Below are positions 35,087 to 47,279 of a stretch of DNA of 64,000 bases, in pieces. Numbering within the stretch: position 1 is the first letter of the stretch; every line of letters starts with the position of its first letter. The stretch is taken from NCBI RefSeq assembly GCF_013299165.1, contig NZ_JAAFKD010000002.1, positions 186,001-250,000 of the forward strand, in the 5' to 3' direction. The notes beneath the pieces were generated by a model. The model did not search any database. It saw nothing but the letters and a program-made list of their open reading frames with translations, and had not been told where the DNA came from. The translations under genes were made by a program, and so were the position numbers. The DNA is from Microcoleus sp. bin38.metabat.b11b12b14.051. Lineage in GTDB: Bacteria; Cyanobacteriota; Cyanobacteriia; Cyanobacteriales; Microcoleaceae.

Positions 35087-35455
35087 ATGTCATCAAGCGC
35101 GATCGCCACTTTGGTCAAAATCATGGAATCTCTGCCAGAAACTGTGCAAGATATAGTTGTTGAACATTTGCGAGAATATATTCGGAAATATAAGATTACT
35201 GTTGCTGTGAATTCTGAAGGTAAGCTGGAAATCCCGCCTGAGATTGAAAGTCAACTCAAATCGGGCGATCGATATACAGTGACAATTACAGAAGATAGCA
35301 TGGTTTTTCAGAAGGTCAAAGCAGGTTTCGACTGGGAAGAGTTGCGGCGACGTATAGATTCATTACCACCCGATCCAAATCCGATGACAATCGAGGAGAT
35401 TTGTGAAATTGTCCGAGAAGTGCGTCGCGAAAAACAGTCTGAAAGAGAGTCATAG
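35087..35455 (+). CDS. Antitoxin-like protein
   Basis: 122 residues from ATG 35087, chosen because TTGGAGGATAAGTTG precedes it; an upstream in-frame start at 34964 would read through a repeat. The pattern of a helical N terminus (LVKIMESLPETVQDIVVEHL), a beta-strand segment (KYKITVAVNSEGKLEIPPEI) and an acidic-basic helical C terminus (MTIEEICEIVREVRREKQ) is that of a DNA-binding antitoxin. I recognise it only as a class. An adjacent fragment continues directly after the stop in the same frame. No toxin partner is obvious next to it. Confidence 0.55.
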   Translation: MSSSAIATLVKIMESLPETVQDIVVEHLREYIRKYKITVAVNSEGKLEIPPEIESQLKSGDRYTVTITEDSMVFQKVKAGFDWEELRRRIDSLPPDPNPMTIEEICEIVREVRREKQSERES

Positions 35456-35647
35456 CTATTAGAAGCACTGTATCAGTGTCAGACACAAATACAGTCTAAT
35501 GCTCAAGTTTTAGAAATACATTCAGTTGCTCAATATCCCAGCCGTCGCGAGTTTATGAAATTGCCCATTGAAGAGAGACGGCGCATTTTAGCAGAACAGG
35601 CTGAGGTGATGTTAAGTCATTACCAGGAAGATAAAGAATGGCAATAA
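35456..35647 (+). pseudogene. Antitoxin-like fragment, no start codon
   Basis: Straight after the preceding stop and in the same frame, 63 codons read LLEALYQCQTQ ... FMKLPIEERRRILAEQAEVM ... DKEWQ and then stop. The FMKLPxxERRRILAEQAE motif belongs to a common family of small cyanobacterial antitoxins, where it follows a Ser/Pro-rich start. An ATG at 35555 could give only 31 residues. It is therefore either a separate broken gene or a C-terminal part lost through the new TAG. Confidence 0.55.
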
Positions 35648-35722
35648 TTACAGACAGGATACTTAATTGACTACTAACTCTCTGTCTCCCAGGAATACGG
35701 CTTGTTTTAATTTGGCAAAGTT

Positions 35723-36796
35723 TTACTTACTTTCTTTTTCGCTGTTGTCCTCTTTTTTTGCGATCGCTGGTTTTGATTTGGTCACTGTCTTAGTTTTTTT
35801 GCTTTCAGTTGATGTTTTTTTATTTGGAGTTTTTTTCTTTGCATCTGATTTGGTCTTCTGATCTTCTTGTTGTGTTTTTTCTTTCCGTAGCGCCATATCT
35901 AATAACTTTCCTCTCGGGCTAGAAAGATAAGAAATAAACCATTCTTTGAAAATCTCAAATTTTTGTCTGTCGCCAAATTGAACAAGAGGAATAGTCAACA
36001 ATTCTCCGTGTCTCGCAAAATATATTCCGATGTTTTCAATTGGTTTGTCATCTGGATTACTATTTACACCACCAATAAGTGATAAAATATAATACCCTAA
36101 AATTTGGTCAAGATAATTTCTGTCTAGTTTAAGATTTTTAGTTACTTTTATGTCAATTAGAGTATTGTCAATAATCAGATCGGCATCTGCACCACGAACT
36201 AAGCTTGAGCCTGCACCAAACGTTGGATTCAAATAGCATTTGTCTTTTGCTTGGAAGTTTTTATCGTCAAGAAGTGAAATGAGTGATTTTATATCTTTGA
36301 TATCTTCATACTTGTAATTGTCGAAATTTTCATCGATAAGACCTGCTCTATAAAATCCATCAAGTTTCGCAAGAAAAATTGTATTGCCAATTAATTCATC
36401 AGTTATCTGTCCATTGTCAACATAATTATTATAATTAATCTTTGTCTGTTCATATTGATCGGTAATGATTCCTAAAAGGTCTGATTTTTCAAATAGTTTG
36501 TCACCACGAAAGCCTGTCACTACTTCTCCTGTTGTTGACTTTAAATGTAAAGATAGCTTTTTAAATGAATCATCTGCAACCCAAGAATTTCTTTGAATAC
36601 AAGTGTCTTTATTGTGGTACTGTAAATAAAAGCGAAGTAAATAGTCAAAAGCTGTTCCAACAATTCCATAATTAGTTGTCAATGGCGGTGCTTTAAGTTC
36701 CGCCTTTAACTTAAAAGATGGTGTTAAAAATTCTGTCTTGAATTTGTCTCGAAGTTCTTGATTATTTCGATCTGACAAGATTGATGTTAAACTCAT
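35723..36796 (-). CDS. PD-(D/E)XK nuclease candidate with Lys-rich tail, unknown family
   Basis: 357 residues, distinctly A+T-rich compared with the surrounding genes and so probably acquired. The central GADADLIIDNTLIDIKVTKN is a good match to the D ... (D/E)xK active-site pattern of restriction-like nucleases, with Asp in ADLIID and Asp-x-Lys in IDIKV. It is followed by LDQILGYYILSL, a helix typical of that fold. The C-terminal 60 residues are almost only Lys, Ser, Thr and Glu. I do not recognise the family. A defence or mobile-element role is possible but only inferred from the motif, base composition and neighbours (antitoxin fragments, Uma2). Confidence 0.65.
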   Translation of the reverse strand: MSLTSILSDRNNQELRDKFKTEFLTPSFKLKAELKAPPLTTNYGIVGTAFDYLLRFYLQYHNKDTCIQRNSWVADDSFKKLSLHLKSTTGEVVTGFRGDKLFEKSDLLGIITDQYEQTKINYNNYVDNGQITDELIGNTIFLAKLDGFYRAGLIDENFDNYKYEDIKDIKSLISLLDDKNFQAKDKCYLNPTFGAGSSLVRGADADLIIDNTLIDIKVTKNLKLDRNYLDQILGYYILSLIGGVNSNPDDKPIENIGIYFARHGELLTIPLVQFGDRQKFEIFKEWFISYLSSPRGKLLDMALRKEKTQQEDQKTKSDAKKKTPNKKTSTESKKTKTVTKSKPAIAKKEDNSEKESK

Positions 36797-37189
36797 AAAT
36801 TGTCTCTGTTAAGTTTTGATTATTGAAGATGCTTGACTAGCTGTGAGAGGCTTGATCATTCAAATAATAACACAATCTGACGCAGGTTAGTAAATTTTAT
36901 AATCCCAAACCCCAAGAGCGCTCGCCACGGTCTGATTATTTTAGAAACAGGCGATCGATCGCTCAAATAAGCAACGAAATCGAACCTGTCTCGCTTACCG
37001 AATTGATGGCAAAATGTCAAGGTTCGCAAGCCGACTTTTTCACAGCAATACAATCCTTAGAAAGACGGGGAATGATAGCAAGATCGACCTGTGAAGCTGA
37101 AACCGTTTTCACGATGCAGCCTGTGTTAAAACAGTATGTTAAAATAGTTGCAGGATAGTCTTAAAAATATAGATAAATGAGAATCAACC
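36797..37189. other. Spacer containing a gene remnant
   Basis: 393 bp between the nuclease candidate and the Uma2 gene. The right part, from about 36956, is the NB-ARC fragment described separately. The left part is A+T-rich without features. Confidence 0.6.
36975..37158 (+). pseudogene. Fragment of an NB-ARC (AP-ATPase) protein
   Basis: In one plus-strand frame, codons read QISNEIEPVSLTELMAKCQG, then DFFTAIQSLERRGMIARS, then TMQPVLKQYV and a stop. This matches the winged-helix end of the NB-ARC module in cyanobacterial WD40 and TPR regulatory proteins (a pattern like LLEALESLQRRSLIE ... QPVVMEYVT). There is no start codon, no P-loop upstream and no repeat domain downstream, so it is a decayed piece. 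The alignment is from memory and the region is short. Confidence 0.5.
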
Positions 37190-37804
37190 ATGACCACAAC
37201 TCCTACCCAACTTAAGAAAAACCTCAGTTTTGAGCAATTTGTCAAGCAACTTCCCGACGAAGAAGGCCGCTATGAACTTGTTAATGGAGAGATTGTGAGA
37301 ATATTACCCATAAGATTGCACGAGACTCTGGCTGAATTTCTTTCAGATACTTTCAAAGACGAAGTGAGAAGACTCAAGCTCAACTACTGGGTATCTGGCA
37401 GAATTATGGTGAGGACTTTAACCTCAAATGGTAGAGAACAAGGCCGCCATCCTGATGTTAGTGTAATAGATAAAACTCTATGGGAATCGAAGCCTTTCGC
37501 CCACTCAGCCATAACTGAACCGCTGCAATTAGTTGTAGAAGTTGTATCGACAAATTGGGAAGATGATTATATTGACAAGCTGGATGAATATCAGCGCCTG
37601 GGAATTCCTGAATACTGGATTGTAGATTATTTAGCTTTGGGGAGTCGCGATTATTTGGGTAATCCGAAAGTACCTACAGTTTTTGTTTACTTGCTTGATG
37701 AAAATGGCGTTTATAAAATGACTGCTTTCCGAGGAAATGAGCGAATTATTTCCCGGACTTTTCCAGAATTAGCCCTGACAGCAGAACAAGTATTGGATGT
37801 GTAA
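37190..37804 (+). CDS. Uma2 family protein (PD-(D/E)XK nuclease fold)
   Basis: 204 residues. The Uma2 pattern is complete: SFEQFVKQLPDEEGRYELVNGEIV, then HPDVSVIDK with the active-site Asp, QLVVEVVSTNWEDDY with the Glu and the following IDKLDEYQRLGIPEYWIVDY motif. The YRLGIPEYWIVD segment is diagnostic. The ATG follows GAGAATCAACC. Uma2 proteins have a nuclease-like fold with unknown cellular task. It belongs to a different subgroup from the one at 5235, as shown by the different termini. Confidence 0.9.
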   Translation: MTTTPTQLKKNLSFEQFVKQLPDEEGRYELVNGEIVRILPIRLHETLAEFLSDTFKDEVRRLKLNYWVSGRIMVRTLTSNGREQGRHPDVSVIDKTLWESKPFAHSAITEPLQLVVEVVSTNWEDDYIDKLDEYQRLGIPEYWIVDYLALGSRDYLGNPKVPTVFVYLLDENGVYKMTAFRGNERIISRTFPELALTAEQVLDV

Positions 37805-37950
37805 AAAAGCGATCGCTCTTTATTGTCATCAAAAAGTCCGTGAAGGGTAGCTATAGCTGTTCGCGAATTTCCCGCCTTAATTACTTAAGTTGACTCTTCT
37901 AAAAAGCATCGCCTTGTTTGAGGCCACAGCTAATTTTTCCACAACAGGCA

Positions 37951-38910
37951 TTAGTCTAAACCTAAATGCTCCCGCAAGGCTTGGCGCATCACATCGACGG
38001 GGACTGATTCTGTGTCGAGCCAAATTTTTAAGGCGGCTGCTCCTTGTTGAACTAGCATTTCGAGTCCGTCAATGGCTCGCGCCCCCCGAAGCTGTGCATC
38101 TTTGAGAAATTGAGTAGGATTCGGGGTGTAAATTAAATCGTAGACGATCGCACCTGCGGAAATTCGATCGAGCGCAACAGCAGAAACCGGCGACTTTTCC
38201 CCGTGCGGGTACATCCCTACAGGCGTAGTGTTCACCAGCAAATCCGCCTGCGACATTAACATTGACAAATTATCCCAAGTATGCACCTGCAAATTCTGCA
38301 CCGGCATCGGAGAAGTTACCCAACTGTCATGAAATTCTGCTAAATTTTGGGCGTTGCGGCCGACAACGTGAATTTCTGCACATCCCAATTGAGCGCATCC
38401 AGCCACAACAGCCCTCGCCGCCCCGCCATTCCCCAAAATTACCGCTACTTTCTGACTCCAATCGGAACCCCCCCTAGCGGTAGCTTGGTAAAGGGGGGAA
38501 TCAGAGCTTTCTAAGGCTGGTCGATCGTCTTCAGCCCCCCCTGAGCAAGGGGGAGTTGGGGAAGTTTGCAGCGGCGCGAGAAAGCCTTCTACGTCGGTAT
38601 TTGTGCCGCACCAACCTTTGTCAGTTCGATAGACTGTATTGACTGCGCCGATCGCCCGGGCGATCGGAGAAACATCCGCCAGCAGCGGTAAAATGGCTTG
38701 TTTGTGAGGAATCGTGATGCTAAATCCCCGAAGGTCGATCGCCCCAAACCCTACAAGAGCAGCTTTTAAGTCCTGTGGTTTGACCGGCAATGGGAGGTAA
38801 ACAAAATCGACTCCCAAATGGGCAATAGCAGCATTGTGCATCGCCGGCGACAGAGAATGTGCGATCGGATGACCAATTACTCCGAGCAGTTTAGTAGTGC
38901 CTTTAATCAT
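37951..38910 (-). CDS. aroE: Shikimate dehydrogenase AroE with in-frame repeat insertion
   Basis: 319 residues from ATG 38910. The usual 285-290 residues of this family are enlarged by an insert. HPIAHSLSPAMHN binds shikimate, Lys70 in ITIPHKQAI and Asp106 in NTDVEGF are the catalytic pair, and NGGAARAV (161-168) is the NADP loop. AroE reduces 3-dehydroshikimate in the aromatic amino acid pathway. Residues 116-149, rich in Ser/Pro/Gly, are encoded by a C-rich palindromic repeat between the two domains. An upstream ATG at 39033 would read through GTTGACA heptamers and is rejected. Confidence 0.93.
   Translation of the reverse strand: MIKGTTKLLGVIGHPIAHSLSPAMHNAAIAHLGVDFVYLPLPVKPQDLKAALVGFGAIDLRGFSITIPHKQAILPLLADVSPIARAIGAVNTVYRTDKGWCGTNTDVEGFLAPLQTSPTPPCSGGAEDDRPALESSDSPLYQATARGGSDWSQKVAVILGNGGAARAVVAGCAQLGCAEIHVVGRNAQNLAEFHDSWVTSPMPVQNLQVHTWDNLSMLMSQADLLVNTTPVGMYPHGEKSPVSAVALDRISAGAIVYDLIYTPNPTQFLKDAQLRGARAIDGLEMLVQQGAAALKIWLDTESVPVDVMRQALREHLGLD
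38464..38565. repeat. Palindromic repeat inserted in frame in aroE
   Basis: Two copies of a C-run/G-run arm (AACCCCCCCT ... AAGGGGGGAATC and AGCCCCCCCTGAGCAAGGGG) occur within 102 bp. The length is a multiple of three and the frame stays open, so the element adds 34 residues at the domain junction. Confidence 0.8.
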
Positions 38911-38952
38911 AGTTGACAGTTGACAGTTGACAGTTGACAGTTGACAGTTGAC
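38911..38952. repeat. GTTGACA heptamer array upstream of aroE
   Basis: The heptamer GTTGACA occurs about five times in tandem immediately in front of the aroE start codon, so the gene has no classical ribosome site. Confidence 0.9.
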
Positions 38953-39174
38953 CGCAGGAATAAGGAAGTATCTAACTAATTTTTGTTTATTTATTGTACT
39001 GCTTTTTCTACCATTTTTTGAAAAAATACTCAATAAACTTCAATCAAATTATTGATTTTGTTGCAACTAACATCATAATCTAGTAAATATTGTTCTCAAT
39101 GAATGCAGTGCCAAGGATTTAGGGTAACTTGCAGCAGACAATCGTCCGCTGCGACGGTTCCAGAAAATAATAAT

Positions 39175-39741
39175 CTTGGTTTCTAGTGAGGAAGGCGAGT
39201 TATCAGAAATTGATGCGGACTAAAGTCCTCACTACAAACCTAGTTAATTTGGCGTCTTGGTTTCTAGTGCGGAGGGCGAGTTATTAGAAATTGATGCGGA
39301 CTAAAGTCCTCACTACAAACCTAGTTAATTTGGCGTCTTGGTTTCTAGTGCGGAGGGCGAGTTATTAGAAATTGATGCGGACTAAAGTCCTCACTACAAA
39401 CCTAGTTAATTTGGCGTCTTGGTTTCTAGTGCGGAGGGCGAGTTATTAGAAATTGATGCGGACTAAAGTCCTCACTACAAACCTAGTTAATTTGGCGTCT
39501 TGGTTTCTAGTGCGGAGGGCGAGTTATTAGAAATTGATGCGGACTAAAGTCCTCACTACAAACCTAGTTAATTTGGCGTCTTGGTTTCTAGTGCGGAGGG
39601 CGAGTTATTAGAAATTGATGCGGACTAAAGTCCTCACTACAAACCTAGTTGTTTTGGCGTCTTGGTTTCTAGTGAGGAAGGCGAGTTATCAGAAATTGAT
39701 GCGGACTAAAGTCCTCACTACAAACCTAGTTGTTTTGGGGT
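39175..39741. repeat. Seven tandem copies of an 81-bp repeat
   Basis: Units start at 39175, 39256, 39337, 39418, 39499, 39580 and 39661, with an exact 81-bp period. Each contains a GGTTTCTAGTG arm and the complementary TCCTCACTACAAACC arm, that is, a copy of palindromic family B. The five inner copies are almost identical, while the first and last share the variant GAGGAAGGCGAGTTATCAG. No coding frame is conserved across the units, and there are no CRISPR-like unique spacers. Confidence 0.95.
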
Positions 39742-39758
39742 GTTGAATTTTTGACAAT

Positions 39759-41135
39759 TTAAAGCTGTTGCGCCGCATCTTCTGTTTCCTGAAACTCCTT
39801 TGCATCAGCTAAAATCGGATTAACATCAAACCAGTAATCTTCGCCGTAACGGTACTCAAAAACCCAAAGACTGCGTAACAAAATTTGATACTTAGTTTCC
39901 CCGCTGACAGTTTTGGTAGCAAATACTTGGCGCAGCAATTTCCACTCATCGGGTTCGATCGCTAAACTAAGCTGGTGGCGCCGTTGGACAATCACGTTTT
40001 CCAAAGTTTCCCGCGACAGAGGAGGGTCTTGTTTTTGCAGACAGCTATAGAGTAGTTGTAGCAAATTGCGGACATGACCACCGCTAACTCGACAAAGGCG
40101 ATCGAGAGTTTCCCCGGAATCGAAAATTTTGCCAACCAAAGCGTAACGCCCAGAAGGCTGCACCGTCGGAAAAGCCCGCGCTAGAACCATCTGGCGCAGC
40201 AATTCGATACCCTCTGCACACTCAGAAGCGTCGCTCAACTGCACGGGAACCATCGGTAAAACCTTCGGATCGACCCCGAAACGGTTGGTAAGCTGGCCCA
40301 AATCGTTAGAGAAAATCAGCACCAAAGGAATTGTATACACGACATGGCAATTTAGTCTTGCCAACTGCTCCCCGCGATCGACAAACAGATATTCCGGCTG
40401 CATCCGCCCCGTTGGTTTGGTGCACAGGTGGATGCGATCGAGATTGTCGATAATTACCACAAGTCCCTGTTTCCCTTGGCGCTTTAATTCTTGATTTGCC
40501 GGTTCGAGCAACTCCTTATTGAGCGCATCTAAAATTACATTAGTCCGCGGCTCCAAATATTGCCGCAACTCCGATCGCAAATTCGGAGCATCTTTCGCCT
40601 TAGCAGTAATTTTGCCAATTCCCAAAGACAAAGAAAACTCTCCCTCAGTGCTAGCATTGAATTCACCCAAACCGGGGACATTAGCTTCAGCCTTCAAATC
40701 TATTTGAGTTTGAAAAACATCAGCAACCCCCTTGAGCAAAGCTTTAAAACCCGTCGGTTGCAGCTTGATTTTCATTTTCTCAATACTTTCGCTCACCTGA
40801 CGAGCCACGCTCAACAAAATGTCAGTGATATCGACATCAGCCATGTCTAAGTCTTTACTCGACTCAAAATAAACCACATGAAATCCTTGCTCCTGCAATT
40901 GAGCTTGCAGGCGCAGCAATTCTGTGGATTTACCCGAGCCGATGTGACCGGTGAATAATTGACAGGTAGGTGAGTCGGGCGACAAACGGCTGATGGTGCG
41001 CTCCAATTGTTCTACGATTGTCCCGCCCCGCACAGAGGAAAAATCGATATAATATTGTCTGTCTTCTGCATTGGCTACAGCCAGGGTGTAGCTGGGATTG
41101 CAAGCTTTATAAAATTTCTGTAAATTTAGTTCCAT
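39759..41135 (-). CDS. P-loop ATPase of the AAA/STAND-like class
   Basis: 458 residues. The Walker A motif is GHIGSGKST (63-71) and the Walker B motif is VVIIDNLDRI (about 224-233). Between them lies a long insert (KAEANVPGLGEFNAST) typical of cyanobacterial AAA-like or KAP-related proteins. After the ATPase core comes LSRETLENVIVQRRHQLS and a C-terminal WFDVNPILADAKEF segment. There is no recognisable effector domain, so I cannot say whether it works on DNA or proteins. Its stop codon is 17 bp from the seven-copy 81-bp array. Its ATP binding is secure; the rest is not. Confidence 0.75.
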   Translation of the reverse strand: MELNLQKFYKACNPSYTLAVANAEDRQYYIDFSSVRGGTIVEQLERTISRLSPDSPTCQLFTGHIGSGKSTELLRLQAQLQEQGFHVVYFESSKDLDMADVDITDILLSVARQVSESIEKMKIKLQPTGFKALLKGVADVFQTQIDLKAEANVPGLGEFNASTEGEFSLSLGIGKITAKAKDAPNLRSELRQYLEPRTNVILDALNKELLEPANQELKRQGKQGLVVIIDNLDRIHLCTKPTGRMQPEYLFVDRGEQLARLNCHVVYTIPLVLIFSNDLGQLTNRFGVDPKVLPMVPVQLSDASECAEGIELLRQMVLARAFPTVQPSGRYALVGKIFDSGETLDRLCRVSGGHVRNLLQLLYSCLQKQDPPLSRETLENVIVQRRHQLSLAIEPDEWKLLRQVFATKTVSGETKYQILLRSLWVFEYRYGEDYWFDVNPILADAKEFQETEDAAQQL

Positions 41136-41868
41136 ACCCTGTTCTCTCTTTCAAAAAAATATGCCCTAATAGCTTCTTCATTTAGCTATTGTATGAATCC
41201 GAACAAATTGCCCGTTGATTCTGATGTTTTATTTTGCGGTCAATATCTCGATCTAGGTCATACCATCTGAGATTTAATAATTATAAACTGGGAGCTTACA
41301 AGCGAGTTACATTTTTTCGTGAAAGTCATATCATTCTTCTTGAAATCATCTGCGTTTATCTCCGTCTATCTCCCTGACATCTACGGTTTTCTCCTAAATC
41401 CCAAGATTATGCAATTCAAGTCTCGTTTTGTTAAAAAAATTGCCTAAAAAAGGAACTATTACCTATTGACTCTGCTTGAATCTTGAGCTATATTATTAGA
41501 TAATAGAAGTGGTAACTTTAAAATTATTTTTTCCACTATTCCCATTATCTAATGATACTTCACAGAAATCTCAAAGTCAAGCTTTGAACCAGAAAAAAAA
41601 GGCGTTTTTTTTTTATTCAATCAAAAAAAATATTTTTGCCATAACTAATTCTCGATTAAGTTGAATAAGTTGAAAATGAGCAGGAATATTCTGAGAGTCA
41701 AATCATTTCCCGTGTCCGAAAGGAGAGCATCTGTTTATGCCGATCGCGAATTTGGCGATTTAAAATCAAAGACGAATAGTTAGCGGTAATGTTCTCGACT
41801 AAAAGCAGCTATTTGAATACGGTTAACCGAATGTAGAAAGGGCGGACAATTGCAGCCGCCCCGATCGA
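41136..41868. other. 733-bp gene-free region, A+T-rich
   Basis: No gene was recognised. An imperfect hairpin (TTAGATAATAGAAGTGG with CCACTATTCCCATTATCTAA) lies at about 41492-41554. Several homopolymer tracts (near 41595-41615) occur. The stretch lies upstream of the ATPase gene and downstream of the DJ-1 gene, so it may hold the ATPase promoter. Confidence 0.6.
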
Positions 41869-42558
41869 TTATTTAGTCAGTAGATTTTGCATCAATTCTA
41901 CCATTCGTTCGCCTACACCTGCGGCGGAAGCTGGGTTTTGGCCTGTGACGAGTCTCTCGCTCGCCACCACACAAACCTCAAAATTAGGAACCTTGGTAAA
42001 CTTCGCCCCGCGTTCGATTAATGTTGACTCCAGCAAAAACGGCACTATCTCAGTCAATCCCACAGCGGCTTCCTCTTCATTAGTAAAAGCACTCACAGTC
42101 TTGTTAGCAACCAGGTATTTGCCATCAGATAACTTAATATTGACTAACGCGGCCGGCCCATGACAGACAGCACCCACAATTCCGCCTGCTTCATAAATAG
42201 CAGCCGCCATCTGGGCCAGTCGATCGTTATCAGCAAAATCCCACATCGTCCCATGTCCGCCAGCATAGAAAATAGCACCGTATTGTGCCGGATCAATTTG
42301 TGCCGGATTAAGCGTATTTTCGACTCGCAAAACCTGCTCGGAATCGTCTAGGAAAGCCTTATTTAGGGGGTCTTCCAAATCAATCCCAACCATCGGGGCT
42401 TTGCCGCCTTTGGGACTAACAAAATCTACGGTTAATCCAGCCCGAGTAAAAGCATCCAACGGGTGCGTCACCTCTGGAAGATAAAAACCAGTTTCTTTGC
42501 CAGTATCGCCCAGTGTATCGTGGCTGGTTAAAACAATCAGAACTTTTTGGCTAATCAT
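41869..42558 (-). CDS. DJ-1/PfpI family protein, Hsp31/glyoxalase III-like
   Basis: 229 residues. The nucleophile elbow is GAVCHGPAALVN with Cys132 and His133, and Glu22 in GKETGFYLPEV sits where the family's catalytic acid is. The long N-terminal PxxxFTRAGLTVDFVSPKGG and the FYAGGHGTMWDFAD loop place it in the Hsp31/glyoxalase III subgroup, which removes methylglyoxal or acts as a chaperone. A LysR regulator gene diverges from it 220 bp away and may control it. It differs from the PfpI-type protein at 23990. Confidence 0.9.
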   Translation of the reverse strand: MISQKVLIVLTSHDTLGDTGKETGFYLPEVTHPLDAFTRAGLTVDFVSPKGGKAPMVGIDLEDPLNKAFLDDSEQVLRVENTLNPAQIDPAQYGAIFYAGGHGTMWDFADNDRLAQMAAAIYEAGGIVGAVCHGPAALVNIKLSDGKYLVANKTVSAFTNEEEAAVGLTEIVPFLLESTLIERGAKFTKVPNFEVCVVASERLVTGQNPASAAGVGERMVELMQNLLTK

Positions 42559-42724
42559 AGTTTATGGCTTTTGCTGTCAGGTGTCTTTGTCTCTGTTGTT
42601 TCACTCTAGGTCGAATTCATCTAAAATACAAATTATAAAATTTTAGAGCTGGTATAAATCTATTTATACCAAAAACCCAAGCTACAGGATGTTCTAAATT
42701 GCTGAAACCATTGCCCTAAATTGC

Positions 42725-42778
42725 ATTTCCCTCTTCCCTCTTCCTTCTTCCTTCTTCCTTCTTCCTTCTTCCTTCGGC
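42725..42778. repeat. TTCTTCC heptamer array
   Basis: The heptamer TTCTTCC is repeated about six times directly in front of the LysR start codon. Confidence 0.9.
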
Positions 42779-42780
42779 AT

Positions 42781-43668
42781 ATGATTAACTTTGAGTGGTA
42801 TCGCAGCTTTATCGAGGTTTATCGGGTGGGAACAGTATCGGGTGCCGCCCAAGTTCTCCACCTCACCCAACCGGCTGTCAGCCAACACGTCGCAGCATTG
42901 GAGTCAGCTTTGGGGAATCCCTTATTTCAAAGGACTCCGAGGCGAATGCTTCCTACAGAAGCGGGACAACGACTGTATACTCAAGTTGCTGGTGCGATCG
43001 AGAAACTGGAATCAGTTCCCCACAAAAACTCAACAGCCGAAACTCCGCAAACCATTAGAATCGGTACGCCGCCAGAATATTTTACCGAACGAATGCTCGA
43101 TCGACTCCCTAGGGACGATCATCGCACTTTTTACACAGTACAATTTGGCTTAACATCAGAATTAATCCCACAACTCAAAGCCGGAAAACTCGACATCGTA
43201 ATTGCCACACAAAAAATTACTTTATCCGATATAGAATATCAATTATTGTTCGAGGAGACTTTTTGGCTTGTCGGCCCGCCCAATCTAGAAATTCCGATTG
43301 CTGAAGGCATCAGCCAAGCAGACTTAAATCCCCTCGCTCAATGGCTGCTAACCCAACAATGGATTGCTTACAGCGAAGAATTGCCGATCGCCCGCCGCTT
43401 TTGGCGCGTCGTATTTGGCAGAAGAATCGACGTTCAACCCAAACTAATAATTCCCGATTTAAGAGCAATTAGACAAGCCGTTGCATCAGGATTTGGCTTC
43501 AGCATTCTTCCCGACTACTTGTGTGAAGATTGGGTCAAAGAAAATCGATTGACACTTGTGCTTAAACCTGAACAGGCTGTTACTAATCGCATTTTTCTGG
43601 CTTTTAGGAAATCTGAAAGACAGTTGCCAAAAATCAAACGGATGCTAGAATTATACCAACTTGAATAA
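42781..43668 (+). CDS. LysR-type transcriptional regulator
   Basis: 295 residues from ATG 42781; an upstream ATG at 42721 would be read through the heptamer array and is rejected. The N-terminal winged helix is NFEWYRSFIEVYRVGTVSGA followed by VLHLTQPAVSQHVAALESAL, the classical LysR HTH. The rest is the substrate-binding domain with the typical IRIGTPPEYF start. Such regulators bind a metabolite and control, most often, a divergent gene. Here that is the DJ-1/PfpI gene on the minus strand, suggesting control of a stress or carbonyl detoxification enzyme, which is inference. The C terminus is complete. Confidence 0.9.
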   Translation: MINFEWYRSFIEVYRVGTVSGAAQVLHLTQPAVSQHVAALESALGNPLFQRTPRRMLPTEAGQRLYTQVAGAIEKLESVPHKNSTAETPQTIRIGTPPEYFTERMLDRLPRDDHRTFYTVQFGLTSELIPQLKAGKLDIVIATQKITLSDIEYQLLFEETFWLVGPPNLEIPIAEGISQADLNPLAQWLLTQQWIAYSEELPIARRFWRVVFGRRIDVQPKLIIPDLRAIRQAVASGFGFSILPDYLCEDWVKENRLTLVLKPEQAVTNRIFLAFRKSERQLPKIKRMLELYQLE

Positions 43669-43758
43669 ATTAATTCGCGATCGCCCATCCCTCACTTCCC
43701 TTTCATCCCTCACTCTGCGCCCTCTGCGGACTCTGCGGTTAAAAACATCCAAATCATA

Positions 43759-43792
43759 CAAAAAAAGGGCTAGCAATAACGCCAGCCCTTCA
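43759..43792 (-). terminator. Rho-independent terminator of apcE
   Basis: On the minus strand AGGGCTGGC pairs with GCTAGCCCT (one G-T) across a six-base loop and is followed by about seven T residues, some 55 bp after the apcE stop. Confidence 0.88.
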
Positions 43793-43847
43793 ACTAATTT
43801 GAGATATTAAATCACAACTAATTTAACATCTCAAACCTCAACAAAAT

Positions 43848-47279
<3,432 letters not shown>

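Noticed and set aside
39175-39741. CRISPR-like array (regular repeats)
   Set aside because: The whole 81-bp unit is repeated; there are no unique spacers, and no cas gene lies near it.
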